Part shown: positions 42,098-50,381 of the stretch, in pieces
Layout of the letters: every line of letters begins with the position of its first letter
Numbering within the stretch: position 1 is the stretch's first letter
Assembly: GCF_022829635.1 (NCBI RefSeq)
Contig: NZ_JAKSYO010000156.1
Coordinates: 1 to 64,000 of the forward strand
Origin: Methylobacterium sp. E-066
Lineage (GTDB): Bacteria; Pseudomonadota; Alphaproteobacteria; Rhizobiales; Beijerinckiaceae
Direction of reading: 5' to 3'
DNA: 64,000 nucleotides
Program-made: the position numbers and the translations under genes
The notes under the pieces: generated by a model
What the model saw: only the letters and a program-made list of their open reading frames with translations
Databases searched by the model: none
What the model was told of the DNA's origin: nothing

Positions 42098-42826
42098 TTG
42101 GTAAACGCAGCCCGCCTCACGGTCTCGCCCCACGCCTTTCCGAAGCGGCCCGGCTCGGATCCGGTCGCGGGGCCGGTGTCCTGGCGCGTGAGCGACGCGC
42201 CCGTAGGCTACGCGGACGCGGTCGCCTGGATGGAGGCGCGGGTGGAGCAGATCGCGCGGTGCACGGCGGCCGAATGCGTCTGGCTGCTCGAGCACCCGCC
42301 GCTCTACACCGCCGGCACCTCGGCCAAGCCCGAGGACCTCGTGGCGCCCGATCGATTCCCGGTCCATGCCACGGGGCGGGGCGGCCAGTACACCTACCAT
42401 GGCCCGGGCCAGCGGGTCGCCTACGTGATGCTCGACCTCGACCGGCGCAGCCGGGACCTGCGCGCCTATGTGGCGAGCCTGGAGGGCTGGCTGATCGAGA
42501 CGCTGGCAGCCTTCAACATCCGGGCCGAGCGCCGGGAGGACCGGGTCGGCGTCTGGGTTCGCCGCCCGGAGAAGGGGCCCGGGGTGGAGGACAAGATCGC
42601 GGCCATCGGCATCCGGGTACGCCGCTGGGTCAGCTTCCACGGGATCAGCCTGAACGTCGAGCCGGACCTGTCGCACTTCGCCGGCATCGTGCCCTGCGGC
42701 GTGCGCGAGCACGGCGTGACGAGCCTGGTCGATCTCGGCCTGCCGGTGAGCCTGGTGGAGGTCGATATGCGGCTGCGGGCGGCGTTCGAAGAGATTTTCG
42801 GGGCGACGGTGATCGAGGCGATGTAG
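42098..42826 (+). CDS. lipB: Lipoyl(octanoyl) transferase
   Basis: A 242-residue enzyme transferring octanoate from acyl carrier protein to lipoyl domains of 2-oxoacid dehydrogenases and GcvH. Visible signatures are [39 protein letters not shown], the catalytic Lys in [11 protein letters not shown] and the catalytic Cys in [18 protein letters not shown]. The most plausible start is the TTG at 42098; a later start would remove part of the N-terminal strand. Its partner lipA is not here. Confidence 0.95.
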   Translation: MVNAARLTVSPHAFPKRPGSDPVAGPVSWRVSDAPVGYADAVAWMEARVEQIARCTAAECVWLLEHPPLYTAGTSAKPEDLVAPDRFPVHATGRGGQYTYHGPGQRVAYVMLDLDRRSRDLRAYVASLEGWLIETLAAFNIRAERREDRVGVWVRRPEKGPGVEDKIAAIGIRVRRWVSFHGISLNVEPDLSHFAGIVPCGVREHGVTSLVDLGLPVSLVEVDMRLRAAFEEIFGATVIEAM

Positions 42827-42945
42827 AATTCGTCATCCGAGAGGGCATCGGCATTCGGTCAGCGGAGCCGGCCTCGGCGATGAGGGGAGCGCTTCGCCCA
42901 TGCGCCGCTAGATTGAACACTTGCGTCCACACAAACCGCGCGCAC

Positions 42946-43317
42946 ATGATGGTGCATGTCGCTCGCTCCTCCCAAGGAACCACGGTCGTCAGAGGCTGCG
43001 CCGTCTGCCTGAGCAACAACCTGTTGCTCAGGCAGACGGATGGCCTGCGTCGTGACATGCGTGAGTTGATGGAGCGCGAGGCCCGCACGATCGAGCTAGT
43101 GAACCGCATCGCCGTGCGGATGGATGAAGGCTTCACCCGTATCCGCGACGACATGGCCTATATCCGGCGTGACGTCGGTGAGATGCGCGGCGATCTGCTG
43201 ACTATGGAGAACCGCGTTTAGGACGCGATCACCGAAGTCGGGTTCATGGCCGCGTGCGTGGACGAAGCCGAAGCCGAGCTGCGGCAGGCGGTGGAAGGAT
43301 CGCCGCCGGTCCCCTGA
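42946..43317 (+). pseudogene. Coiled-coil protein gene interrupted by an in-frame TAG
   Basis: From the ATG at 42946 the frame reads a coiled-coil-like segment (RRDMRELMEREARTIELVNR, MDEGFTRIRDDMAYIRRDVG). It reaches TAG at 43219 and then continues in the same frame with 31 more sense codons (DAITEVGFMAACVDEAEAEL) to a TGA at 43315. Similar small coiled-coil proteins with a MENRI-like segment are common in this bacterial group. The single stop in an otherwise open 123-codon frame suggests a nonsense mutation. The 5' part is also interrupted by a perfect hairpin (43001-43039), so the true start may be lost. Confidence 0.55.
43001..43039. repeat. Perfect 39-bp hairpin (18-bp arms, 3-base loop)
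   Basis: CCGTCTGCCTGAGCAACA (43001-43018) is followed by ACC and then the exact reverse complement (43022-43039). No T-run follows on either strand. It lies inside the broken coiled-coil gene, in its N-terminal part. Candidate explanations are a tiny palindromic insertion element or a duplication scar. Confidence 0.9.
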
Positions 43318-43327
43318 CAACCGACGA

Positions 43328-45454
43328 TCAGAAATCCGCGTGCAGCCGCGACGCGAAGAAGTGCGCTGGCCCACGATCGCGGTTGTAGCCGGGGTTGTTC
43401 ACGAATTGGTAGTCGAAGGTCAGGGTCACGAACTTCGTCAGGTTCAGGGCGTAGTAGGTCTCCAGCGCCCGCTCGCTGCCGTAGTTGAGCCGCCCGTCGC
43501 CGATCAGCAGCCCGTAGAAGCCGGCCGCGAAGGCGGCGCGGTGCGAGGGCGAGAGCCGGTTCATCGCCGTGCCGATGCCGATCGTGTCGTCCGGCCGGTC
43601 CCAGGCCTTGCCCTTCAGCGACAGGCCGCCGGAGAAGCTCTGGTCGATGTCGGTGAAGGAGATGTTCTCCGTGCGCCCGTCGTTCAGGCTGGCCCGGGCG
43701 AACAGGCCGAGCTCGGGCGTCAGCGCCTGCTCGAGGTTGATGTAGCCGCCGGTCTTGCGACGCGGCTTGCGGGTGGCGAGGGCGGCATCGCTGCCGTTGT
43801 CGAACAGGCCGAGCTGCGTGAGGGTGACGACCTCCCGGTTGTTGGCCGAGACCCCGACATTCGAGAACAGCCCGATGCGGACCTTGCCGGGCTGCTCCAG
43901 CCACGGGAGCACGTGGCGCTCCTCGAACTCGGCGTTCAGCCCGGCGCGGCGGAACACCCGCGGGTCGAGCACGTCGCTCGACGGCTCCTTGGGCACCTGC
44001 GTGTAGGCGGCGCGGATCGCGAAGTCCGGCCGGTTGTACTCGGCGTAGACACCCTGGGTGAAGCCAGGGAGGTTGGCCGGGAAGTCCCAGGCCGAGGCAC
44101 CCCAGAGCGACCAGTTGAAGAAGTCGACCCGCGGATCGTGCGCGTAGACGTTGCCGTCGAAGAAGTCGCCCAGCGCGAACTTCCCGGCGATCAGGGTGAT
44201 CCGCTCCGCGTCGTACCGCGTCGCGACCTGGTTCGGGCCGTCCGGCACCTCCACGGTCTCGCCGCCGAGCCCGATCGTCTGCTTCACGTAGTAGCGGTTC
44301 GAGCGCAGCTTCGGGAACGGCGCGCCGGCCTTCTGCGCCTCGCCGTTGACGAAGCCCGCGACGCCCAAGGTCCGCGACAGGCCGAAGCCCTGGCTGAACT
44401 CGGGATTGTAATACAGCTCGGTGCTGTCGGTGAGCTTGAGCCCGAGGAAGATCGTCGCCGTGGTGGTCTGGCGGGCCTGGTGCGGGATCAGGCTCTGGGC
44501 GCCCTCGTAGGGTGAGCGAAAGCCCGGCACGCCCTGGGCGATCAGCGTGGTCTGGCCGTGCAGCGAGAACCGCCCGGTGTCGCCGTTGTCGGGATCGTGC
44601 GGGGCGGTCTCGTCCGGATCGGCCGGGACCTTCAGGCCGCCCGGGAACCACATCAGCCGCGCGAACAGCTGGTTCGAGGTGAAGCTCGCCCGGGACGTGA
44701 CCGGGCCGCCATCGTCGCCCGGCACGCTCCCCAGGGAGAAGCGCCGGCTGCCGCCGAGATCGATGTAGCGGTAGTCGATCCCGAGGGCGAGCGAGTCGCT
44801 GATGGCGTATTGGATGCCCGCGCCCAGGGTGAATCCGAGATAGCCGAGCTCGCGCCGTGCCATGTTCTGGCCGCCCGCGTCGAAATCCGGATAGTCTGCC
44901 AGGAAGCGCGCGTTGGCGCCCGCGAGCCCGAAGCTCCCGTAGACCAGATAGCGGTCGAAGCTGTAGCCGATCCGGGCCCGGAGGGTGCCGTACAGGTCGG
45001 TCTTGGCGCGCACGATGTTGAAGGTCTGGTCGGCATCCTCGTAGCCGAAGCCCGCGATGGTCGAGGGCACCGGCCGCTTCAGGTTCGCCACGTCGAAGCT
45101 GCCCTCGACCCCGTAGACCCAGGGGCCGGTCTGCCAGTTCCAGCCGCCGAACACGCCTCCGACCGCCGTGGTGGCGTTGCGGCCCTGGTCGCTGCGGCCC
45201 GTGGAATCGCCGCTCTTGAACGCCGGGACCGCGCGGCCACCGATCGTCGTCGGCCCGAAATTATAGGCGCCGTAGGATCCGCCCGCGCTGCCCTGGAGAC
45301 CGATGTAGCCGCCCGACCAGTCGGTATAGGCGGGGACGTCCCCGGCAGGACGACGCGCGGCCGGATCGGCCGCCGATGCGGGAAGGGACGCCATCAGGGG
45401 CCCTGCCAGGATGGCGGCGGCAACACGGAAGAGGGGCACGGAACGGGACGGCAT
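43328..45454 (-). CDS. Double-barrel outer-membrane protein: OmpA-like barrel fused to OprB-type porin
   Basis: A 708-residue precursor with signal peptide (VAAAILAGPLMASLPASAA). Residues about 45-285 form an Omp25/31-type eight-stranded barrel (TDWSGGYIGLQGSAGG, GARIGYSFDRYLVYGSFG-like, LGIDYRYIDLGG). Residues about 310-708 form a carbohydrate-selective OprB porin (FSLHGQTTLIAQGVPGFRSP, LYYNPEFSQGFGL, FFNWSLWGASAWDFPANLPG, YYALNLTKFVTLTFDYQFV, ending in Phe). Two complete barrel domains in one chain are uncommon. The ATG at 45454 directly precedes the signal peptide. It is divergent from the iron uptake operon, 340 bases away. Confidence 0.85.
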   Translation of the reverse strand: MPSRSVPLFRVAAAILAGPLMASLPASAADPAARRPAGDVPAYTDWSGGYIGLQGSAGGSYGAYNFGPTTIGGRAVPAFKSGDSTGRSDQGRNATTAVGGVFGGWNWQTGPWVYGVEGSFDVANLKRPVPSTIAGFGYEDADQTFNIVRAKTDLYGTLRARIGYSFDRYLVYGSFGLAGANARFLADYPDFDAGGQNMARRELGYLGFTLGAGIQYAISDSLALGIDYRYIDLGGSRRFSLGSVPGDDGGPVTSRASFTSNQLFARLMWFPGGLKVPADPDETAPHDPDNGDTGRFSLHGQTTLIAQGVPGFRSPYEGAQSLIPHQARQTTTATIFLGLKLTDSTELYYNPEFSQGFGLSRTLGVAGFVNGEAQKAGAPFPKLRSNRYYVKQTIGLGGETVEVPDGPNQVATRYDAERITLIAGKFALGDFFDGNVYAHDPRVDFFNWSLWGASAWDFPANLPGFTQGVYAEYNRPDFAIRAAYTQVPKEPSSDVLDPRVFRRAGLNAEFEERHVLPWLEQPGKVRIGLFSNVGVSANNREVVTLTQLGLFDNGSDAALATRKPRRKTGGYINLEQALTPELGLFARASLNDGRTENISFTDIDQSFSGGLSLKGKAWDRPDDTIGIGTAMNRLSPSHRAAFAAGFYGLLIGDGRLNYGSERALETYYALNLTKFVTLTFDYQFVNNPGYNRDRGPAHFFASRLHADF

Positions 45455-45794
45455 GGGACTCGCAGACAAGATATAGCACTTGCTATGATGCGCTTTGCGG
45501 GCGCGCAAGCCGTCTCGGACCGTCTCGAACACAGACCGCACCGTTTTTCCGTCCCGCACGGCATCGTTGGGGGCCGCGCATGGCAACGGCATGACGATCC
45601 CCACATCCTTTCGGCGGTCAAGATACGCGCGGCCACAGCGATCGGAATAACTTCTGCGCTGGCACCAGAACCCGCCACACCCTCAGGTAAAAGCCAAGAA
45701 CTACCATTCGCGGGCTCTGTAATGGTAGTAGATTAGAATTATTATGATTTGATTTGCGGCGGTTTGCCTCTTTGAAACTTCTGGCAGGGGCGTT
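45455..45794. promoter_or_regulatory. Divergent promoter region of the porin and iron uptake operon
   Basis: No gene. A 14-bp palindrome ATAGCACTTGCTAT lies at 45473-45486, 19 bases before the porin start. An AT-rich segment at 45728-45755 has TTAGAATTATTATGAT, which resembles one half of the Irr-type iron control element used by alphaproteobacteria. Both are weak candidates found by eye. Confidence 0.35.
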
Positions 45795-46370
45795 ATGTGC
45801 CGAACCATGCGCGCTTCGACTTTTACCCCGATTCTCCGCGGCCTGGCTGCGTGTGCCCTCCTCGTGACGGCGGGGACCGTCTCGGCCAAGGAGGTGCCGA
45901 TCGGTCCGCACGTGACCAAGAACGGCCTCGAAGTCGCCGCCGTGTACCTCCAGCCGATCGAGATGGACCCGCCCGGCATGATGCGCGACGCCGCGCAGTC
46001 GGACCTGCATCTCGAGACGGATATCCGGGCCGCCAAGGACAACCGGAACGGCTTTGCCGAGGGAGATTGGGTCCCGGCCCTCGAGATCCGCTTCGAGGCG
46101 GTGAAGCTCGACGGCGACAAGCCCACGGACCAGAAGGTGTCGGGCGCGCTGATGCCGATGGTCGCCAATGACGGTCCGCATTACGGCGACAACGTCAAGC
46201 TGTTCGGTCCCGGCCGCTACCGCCTGAAGGTCACGGTGGCGCCCCCCGGCAAGGACAGCCATTTCGGCCGCCACGTCGACAAGGAGACGGGGGTCGGCCC
46301 CTGGTTCGAGCCCTTCGACGTGACCCAGGACTTCACCTTCGCCGGAGTCGGCAAGAAGGGCGCCTACTGA
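45795..46370 (+). CDS. ftrA: Periplasmic P19-type iron-binding protein (FtrA-like)
   Basis: A 191-residue protein with signal peptide (LRGLAACALLVTAGTVSA). The mature domain is the P19/iron transport family: VPIGPHVTKNGLEVAAVYLQ, MDPPG, SDLHLETDIRAAKDNRNGFA, and HFGRHVDKETGVGPWF. Met and His residues likely bind copper plus ferrous iron. In Brucella and Bordetella FtrABCD and E. coli FetMP systems this protein hands iron to the permease. The start at 45795 has CAGGGG at short spacing. It is first of four genes with gaps of 15, 13 and 29 bases. Confidence 0.92.
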   Translation: MCRTMRASTFTPILRGLAACALLVTAGTVSAKEVPIGPHVTKNGLEVAAVYLQPIEMDPPGMMRDAAQSDLHLETDIRAAKDNRNGFAEGDWVPALEIRFEAVKLDGDKPTDQKVSGALMPMVANDGPHYGDNVKLFGPGRYRLKVTVAPPGKDSHFGRHVDKETGVGPWFEPFDVTQDFTFAGVGKKGAY

Positions 46371-46385
46371 ACCGCAGGGATTTTC

Positions 46386-46733
46386 GTGCCACGCTCGTCG
46401 CGCCCTTTCCGTCTCGCTGCCGCCGTTCTCGTTGTCGCCTCTTGGGGCGCGATGTCCGCGCGCGCGGACGACATGCCGGTGATCAAGGTCGAGATGCGCG
46501 ACGGCGTGATCCTGCCGGCGACCATCGAGGTGCCGGCCAACACGCGCTTCAAGCTGGAAATCTCGAATACCGGCCAGTCGCCGGTCGAGTTCGAGAGCAC
46601 GGAACTCAAGCGCGAGAAGGCGCTGGCCGCGGGCTCGACCTCGGCGATCGTGTTCCGGACCCTCGATCCCGGGACTTACCAAGTGTTCGACGATTTCCAT
46701 CCCGAGGCGAAGGCTACCCTGGTGGCCAAATGA
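46386..46733 (+). CDS. ftrB: Periplasmic cupredoxin-like protein (FtrB-like)
   Basis: A 115-residue protein with signal peptide (LAAAVLVVASWGAMSARA). The mature cupredoxin fold (MPVIKVEMRDGVILPATIEV, PANTRFKLEISNTGQSPVEF, FRTLDPGTYQVFDDFHPEAK) lacks the Cys of blue copper proteins, as in FtrB. The family is thought to act with P19 in oxidising ferrous iron. The start is the GTG at 46386, which follows the ftrA stop by 15 bases. Confidence 0.87.
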   Translation: MPRSSRPFRLAAAVLVVASWGAMSARADDMPVIKVEMRDGVILPATIEVPANTRFKLEISNTGQSPVEFESTELKREKALAAGSTSAIVFRTLDPGTYQVFDDFHPEAKATLVAK

Positions 46734-46746
46734 GCGCATCCTGACG

Positions 46747-48162
46747 GTGGCGGCCCCAGCCCTCCTCGCCGACGCACCTTCGCGCCGGGACCTGATCGAC
46801 GAGCGGCTCGCCCGCTTCGGCGACTGGCTGCGGCTGCACGGCTGGATGATCCGCGCCGTCCAGTGGGTGATCGTCGGGGTCTACGGCGTGCTGGTGATCG
46901 TGCCGGCGCTGCTGCCGCTGCCCGACAACACCGCCCATATCTGGACCAACCTGACGCTCGCCGCGCAATTCGCGTTCTGGGGCATCTGGTGGCCGTTCGT
47001 GCTCCTGAGCATGGTGCTGGTCGGCCGGGCCTGGTGCGGGGTGCTGTGTCCCGAGGGGGCGCTCAGCGAGTTCGCCAGCCGCTGGAGCCGCGGCTACGCC
47101 GTGCCGCGCTGGATCACCTGGCAGGGCTGGCCGTTCCTGGCGTTCGCCGGCACCACCGTCTACGGCCAGATGACCAGCGTCTACGGTTACCCGAAGCCGG
47201 TGCTCGCCGTGCTCGGCGGCTCGACCGTCGCGGCGATCATCGTTGGCCTGCTCTATGGGCGCAACAAGCGGGTCTGGTGCCGCTATCTCTGCCCGGTCAA
47301 CGGCGTGTTCGCGGTGCTCTCGAAGCTCGCGCCGATCAGTTTCCAGGTCGACCGCGCCGCCTGGGCCGCCTCGCCCAAGCCCGTGCAGGGCACCGAGTAT
47401 TTCAACTGCGCGCCCCTGGTGCCGGTCAAGGCGATGCGCGGGGCCGGTTCCTGCCACATGTGCGGGCGCTGCAGCGGCCATCGCGGCGCGGTGCGCCTCG
47501 CCCTGCGCTCGCCCAACCACGAGATCGTCCACGTCGCCGGCGAGGAGCCGAGCCTGGAACAGACCGTGCTGATCCTGTTCGGCATGCTGGCCCTGGCGGT
47601 GGGCGCGTTCCAGTGGTCGTCGAGCCCCTGGTTCGTCGAGGCGAAGCAAGGGATCGCCACCTGGCTGATCGAGCGCGGGACCACCTGGCCGCTGGAGATG
47701 TCGGCGCCCTGGTTCATCCTGACGAACTATCCCGACCGCAGCGACGTGATGACCCTGCTCGACGGCGGGTTGCTGCTGGCCTACATCGGCGCCGCGACCG
47801 TGATCCTCGGGCTGGCCCTGTCGGGGATCGTCGCGCTCGCGACCCTGGCGCTCGGCGGCTGGTCGCGCGAGCGCTTCCACCACCTGACGCAGACGCTGAT
47901 CCCGGTGGCGGGCTGCGGCGTCTTTCTGGGTCTCTCGGCGTTGACCGTCACGTTCCTGCGCGGCGACGGCATCGTCATCCCGTACGTGTCGGAGCTCCGC
48001 GCGGCCATGCTGATCGGCTCCGGCCTGTGGAGCGTGTGGCTCGCCTGGCGCGTCGCCGGCCTCGCGGCGGGTGGTCTCCGGCGGGCCGGGGCGACCGCCT
48101 GCATCGCCTCCGCGGTGACCCTTTCGGTCGCCAACTGGGTGCTTCTGTTCTGGGTCTGGTAG
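46747..48162 (+). CDS. ftrD: Polytopic 4Fe-4S protein (FtrD-like)
   Basis: A 471-residue inner-membrane protein with at least six membrane segments and iron-sulfur motifs typical of NapH/CcoG-like proteins. These are WCGVLCPEGALSEFASRWS, WCRYLCPVNGVFAVLSKLAP, and a soluble SCHMCGRCSGHRGAV loop. In FtrABCD systems it is proposed to move electrons during iron permeation. The start is the GTG at 46747, 13 bases after ftrB. Order here is A-B-D-C, unlike the A-B-C-D naming order. Confidence 0.88.
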   Translation: MAAPALLADAPSRRDLIDERLARFGDWLRLHGWMIRAVQWVIVGVYGVLVIVPALLPLPDNTAHIWTNLTLAAQFAFWGIWWPFVLLSMVLVGRAWCGVLCPEGALSEFASRWSRGYAVPRWITWQGWPFLAFAGTTVYGQMTSVYGYPKPVLAVLGGSTVAAIIVGLLYGRNKRVWCRYLCPVNGVFAVLSKLAPISFQVDRAAWAASPKPVQGTEYFNCAPLVPVKAMRGAGSCHMCGRCSGHRGAVRLALRSPNHEIVHVAGEEPSLEQTVLILFGMLALAVGAFQWSSSPWFVEAKQGIATWLIERGTTWPLEMSAPWFILTNYPDRSDVMTLLDGGLLLAYIGAATVILGLALSGIVALATLALGGWSRERFHHLTQTLIPVAGCGVFLGLSALTVTFLRGDGIVIPYVSELRAAMLIGSGLWSVWLAWRVAGLAAGGLRRAGATACIASAVTLSVANWVLLFWVW

Positions 48163-48191
48163 CGCGGTCCGCGTTCAACTGAGGAAACGCC

Positions 48192-49016
48192 ATGATTGGC
48201 GCCTTCATCATCGCCTTCCGCGAAGTCATCGAGGCGGGCCTGATCATCTCGATCGTGCTCGCGGCCACACGCGGCATCCCGGGCCGCATGCGCTGGGTGC
48301 TGCTCGGCGTGGCCGGCGGTCTCGTCGGGGCCGGCCTCGTGGCGCTGTTCGCCGAAAAAATCTCCGACGCCTTCGAGGGCAGCGGCCAGGACATCCTGAA
48401 CGCCGCGGTGCTGATCGTCGCGGTGCTGCTGCTGATCTGGCACAACACCTGGATGAGCAAGCACGGCAAGGAGCTCGCCGGTGAATTGCGCGCGGCCGGC
48501 GAGGCGGTGCGCTCGGGCGAGCGCGAGGCCGCCGCGCTCTCGATCGTCGTCGGCGCCGCGATCCTGCGCGAGGGCGCCGAGCTGGTGCTGTTCCTCTACG
48601 GGCTCGTCGCCTCGGGCACCTCGGGCGCGGACATCCAGTTCGGCGCCTTCGCGGGCATCGGGGCGGGCATCCTCCTGTCGGCGGTGACCTATTTCGGCCT
48701 GGCTGCGATTCCGAGCCGCTACGTGTTCTCGATCACCAGCGTGCTGATCATCTTCCTCGCCGCGGGGCTCGCCTCGCAGGCCGCGCAGTTCCTGGCCAAT
48801 GCCGGTGTGGTGGATGTCCTCGGCCAGACCCTGTGGAACAGCTCCGGGGTGATCGCGGAGAATTCCTGGCCGGGCCGGGTGCTGCACGCCCTCGTCGGCT
48901 ACACCGACCGGCCCACCGCCCTGCAAGGGCTGGTCTATCTCGGCACCATCGCGGTGATGGTCGGACTGATGCAGTGGAGTTCCGCCGACAAGCGCCGGAC
49001 GGTGCGCACCGCCTGA
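48192..49016 (+). CDS. ftrC: FTR1-family iron permease (FtrC-like)
   Basis: A 274-residue membrane permease with about seven hydrophobic helices. The two REXXE iron-translocation motifs are visible: AFREVIEAG near residue 10 and LREGAELV near residue 128. Those motifs are essential in yeast Ftr1 and bacterial relatives. It follows ftrD by 29 bases and ends the operon; a dispersed palindromic repeat lies directly behind it. Confidence 0.93.
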   Translation: MIGAFIIAFREVIEAGLIISIVLAATRGIPGRMRWVLLGVAGGLVGAGLVALFAEKISDAFEGSGQDILNAAVLIVAVLLLIWHNTWMSKHGKELAGELRAAGEAVRSGEREAAALSIVVGAAILREGAELVLFLYGLVASGTSGADIQFGAFAGIGAGILLSAVTYFGLAAIPSRYVFSITSVLIIFLAAGLASQAAQFLANAGVVDVLGQTLWNSSGVIAENSWPGRVLHALVGYTDRPTALQGLVYLGTIAVMVGLMQWSSADKRRTVRTA

Positions 49017-49021
49017 ATCAG

Positions 49022-49125
49022 AGGTTTCCAAAGGGCTCAGCCCTTTGGCGGGTTGTCAGGGCAGAGCCCTGATGATGGACCAGGGCTCTGCCCTGGGCCC
49101 GCAAAAGGTCTCGACCTTTTGAAAC
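49022..49125. repeat. Dispersed double-hairpin intergenic repeat, copy 3
   Basis: TTTCCAAAGGG...CCCTTTGGCGGG (49025-49051), a CAGGGC...GCCCTG stem repeated twice, and CCCGCAAAAGGTCTCGACCTTTTG (49099-49122) make a composite of four palindromes. The first matches copy 1, and the last matches copy 2. It lies between convergent ftrC and sseA and may terminate both. Confidence 0.75.
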
Positions 49126-49130
49126 GGCGA

Positions 49131-49976
49131 TTAGGCGCCCGTCGCGACCGGGCGTGCCGTATCGGCGCCCCATTCAGACCAGGAGCCATCGTAGAGGCCG
49201 CGGGCCGGTTGGCCCATGGTCTCCAGTGCCAGGGCGATGATCGCCGCGGTCACGCCGGAACCGCAGGTGGTCACGATCGGCCGGTCGGGATCGATACTGG
49301 CCTCTGCGAACACCTTCTCCAACTCCTCCGGGCTCTTCAGGCGGCCGTCGCGCTGGAGGGACGCGTAGTGCAGGTTGTGCGCCCCGGGCATGTGCCCCGG
49401 CCGCACGCCCGGCCGAGGCTCCGGCTCCTCGCCGCGGAAGCGGGTGGCCGAGCGGGCGTCGACCACTTGGGCCGAGCCGGTCTCCAGGGCCCGGGCGACG
49501 TCGTTGGCGTCCGCCACGGCGCCGTGATCGAGCCGGGCGGTGAAGTGGCGCCGCTCTCGGGGGGCGGGGTCGCCGTCCTCGGTGGGATAGCCCGCCGCGA
49601 TCCAGGCGGGCAGGCCGCCATCCAGCACCAGCGCGTCGCGGACCCCGAAGGTCTTGAGCATCCACCAGACCCGCGGGGCCGAGAACAGGCCCTGGCCGTC
49701 ATAGACGACGATCTGCGTGCCGTCGCCGATGCCCAGCGCCCGCATCCGCGAGGCGAACACGTCGGAGCGCGGCAGCATGTGCGGAAGGCTCGACTCGGTG
49801 TCGCTCATGGCGTCGAGATCGAAGCGCAAAGCCCCGGGGATATGGGCGGCCTGGAATTCGGCCGCGGCGTCGCGGCCGGCGGCTGGCAGGTACCACGAGG
49901 CGTCGAGCACCACGATGTCGGGGGCCTCGAGGCGGTCGTGCAGCCATTCGGGGGTCACGAGGGGCGGGTGGGCCAT
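49131..49976 (-). CDS. sseA: 3-mercaptopyruvate sulfurtransferase
   Basis: A 281-residue two-domain rhodanese. The inactive N-terminal domain (LVTPEWLHDRLEAPDIVVLD, AHIPGALRFDLDAMSD) and linker precede the active domain (VVDARSATRFRGEEPEPRPG, RPGHMPGAHNLHY). The catalytic loop TCGSGVTA (Cys near 238) is the CG(S/T)GVTA type of mercaptopyruvate sulfurtransferases rather than the CRKGVT of thiosulfate sulfurtransferases. It transfers sulfane sulfur from 3-mercaptopyruvate. The start is the ATG at 49976. Confidence 0.94.
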   Translation of the reverse strand: MAHPPLVTPEWLHDRLEAPDIVVLDASWYLPAAGRDAAAEFQAAHIPGALRFDLDAMSDTESSLPHMLPRSDVFASRMRALGIGDGTQIVVYDGQGLFSAPRVWWMLKTFGVRDALVLDGGLPAWIAAGYPTEDGDPAPRERRHFTARLDHGAVADANDVARALETGSAQVVDARSATRFRGEEPEPRPGVRPGHMPGAHNLHYASLQRDGRLKSPEELEKVFAEASIDPDRPIVTTCGSGVTAAIIALALETMGQPARGLYDGSWSEWGADTARPVATGA

Positions 49977-50381
49977 AATCCGCTATCCGGCTCTGTTCGG
50001 GCGAGCGCCCACCAAACCACAGGCCGCGGCCGGTTGCGACCCTGAGACTTCGCGGTCGGGCCGTTTCGTCAGGGCCTGGAAAAAGCCGCGGCCGCAGCAC
50101 GACCTTGCGGCGAGCTACGCACCCGGCACCGTGGTCCGATGCAGCGAATGCACGCTGGTCTTGTTTTCAATCGTTGTAACCCCAGTTACGACGATACGAT
50201 GACGCTCACCGCGCCAGCCGTCGAGGCCGGCTCGGGCGGGTCGCCCCCGATGCCGCTCCGCGAGACGCAAGTCCCGGACACGCGAGACGGGGCCGCCGCC
50301 CGAAGGAGGAGCGTTCAATCCTCCCCCTCTGCCGAGGCGCCCGCGCCGACCGTGCAGCCTGCTTATTGAGCCGATCACCCC
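49977..50381. other. Intergenic region with a strong inverted repeat
   Basis: No convincing gene (an open frame at 50139-50369 has no family-like sequence). TCGTTGTAAC (50171-50180) and GTTACGACGA (50185-50194) form a 24-base near-perfect inverted repeat with a four-base spacer, a good candidate operator or symmetric binding site between sseA and the GcrA-like gene. Confidence 0.45.

Noticed and set aside
43001-43039. Intrinsic terminator
   Set aside because: The stem is perfect but no T-run follows on either strand, and it lies inside a coding-like frame.
50139-50369. A 76-codon open frame before the GcrA-like gene
   Set aside because: It has low-complexity Pro/Ser/Ala-rich sequence, no ribosome site and overlaps the strong inverted repeat; the frame is likely chance in GC-rich DNA.
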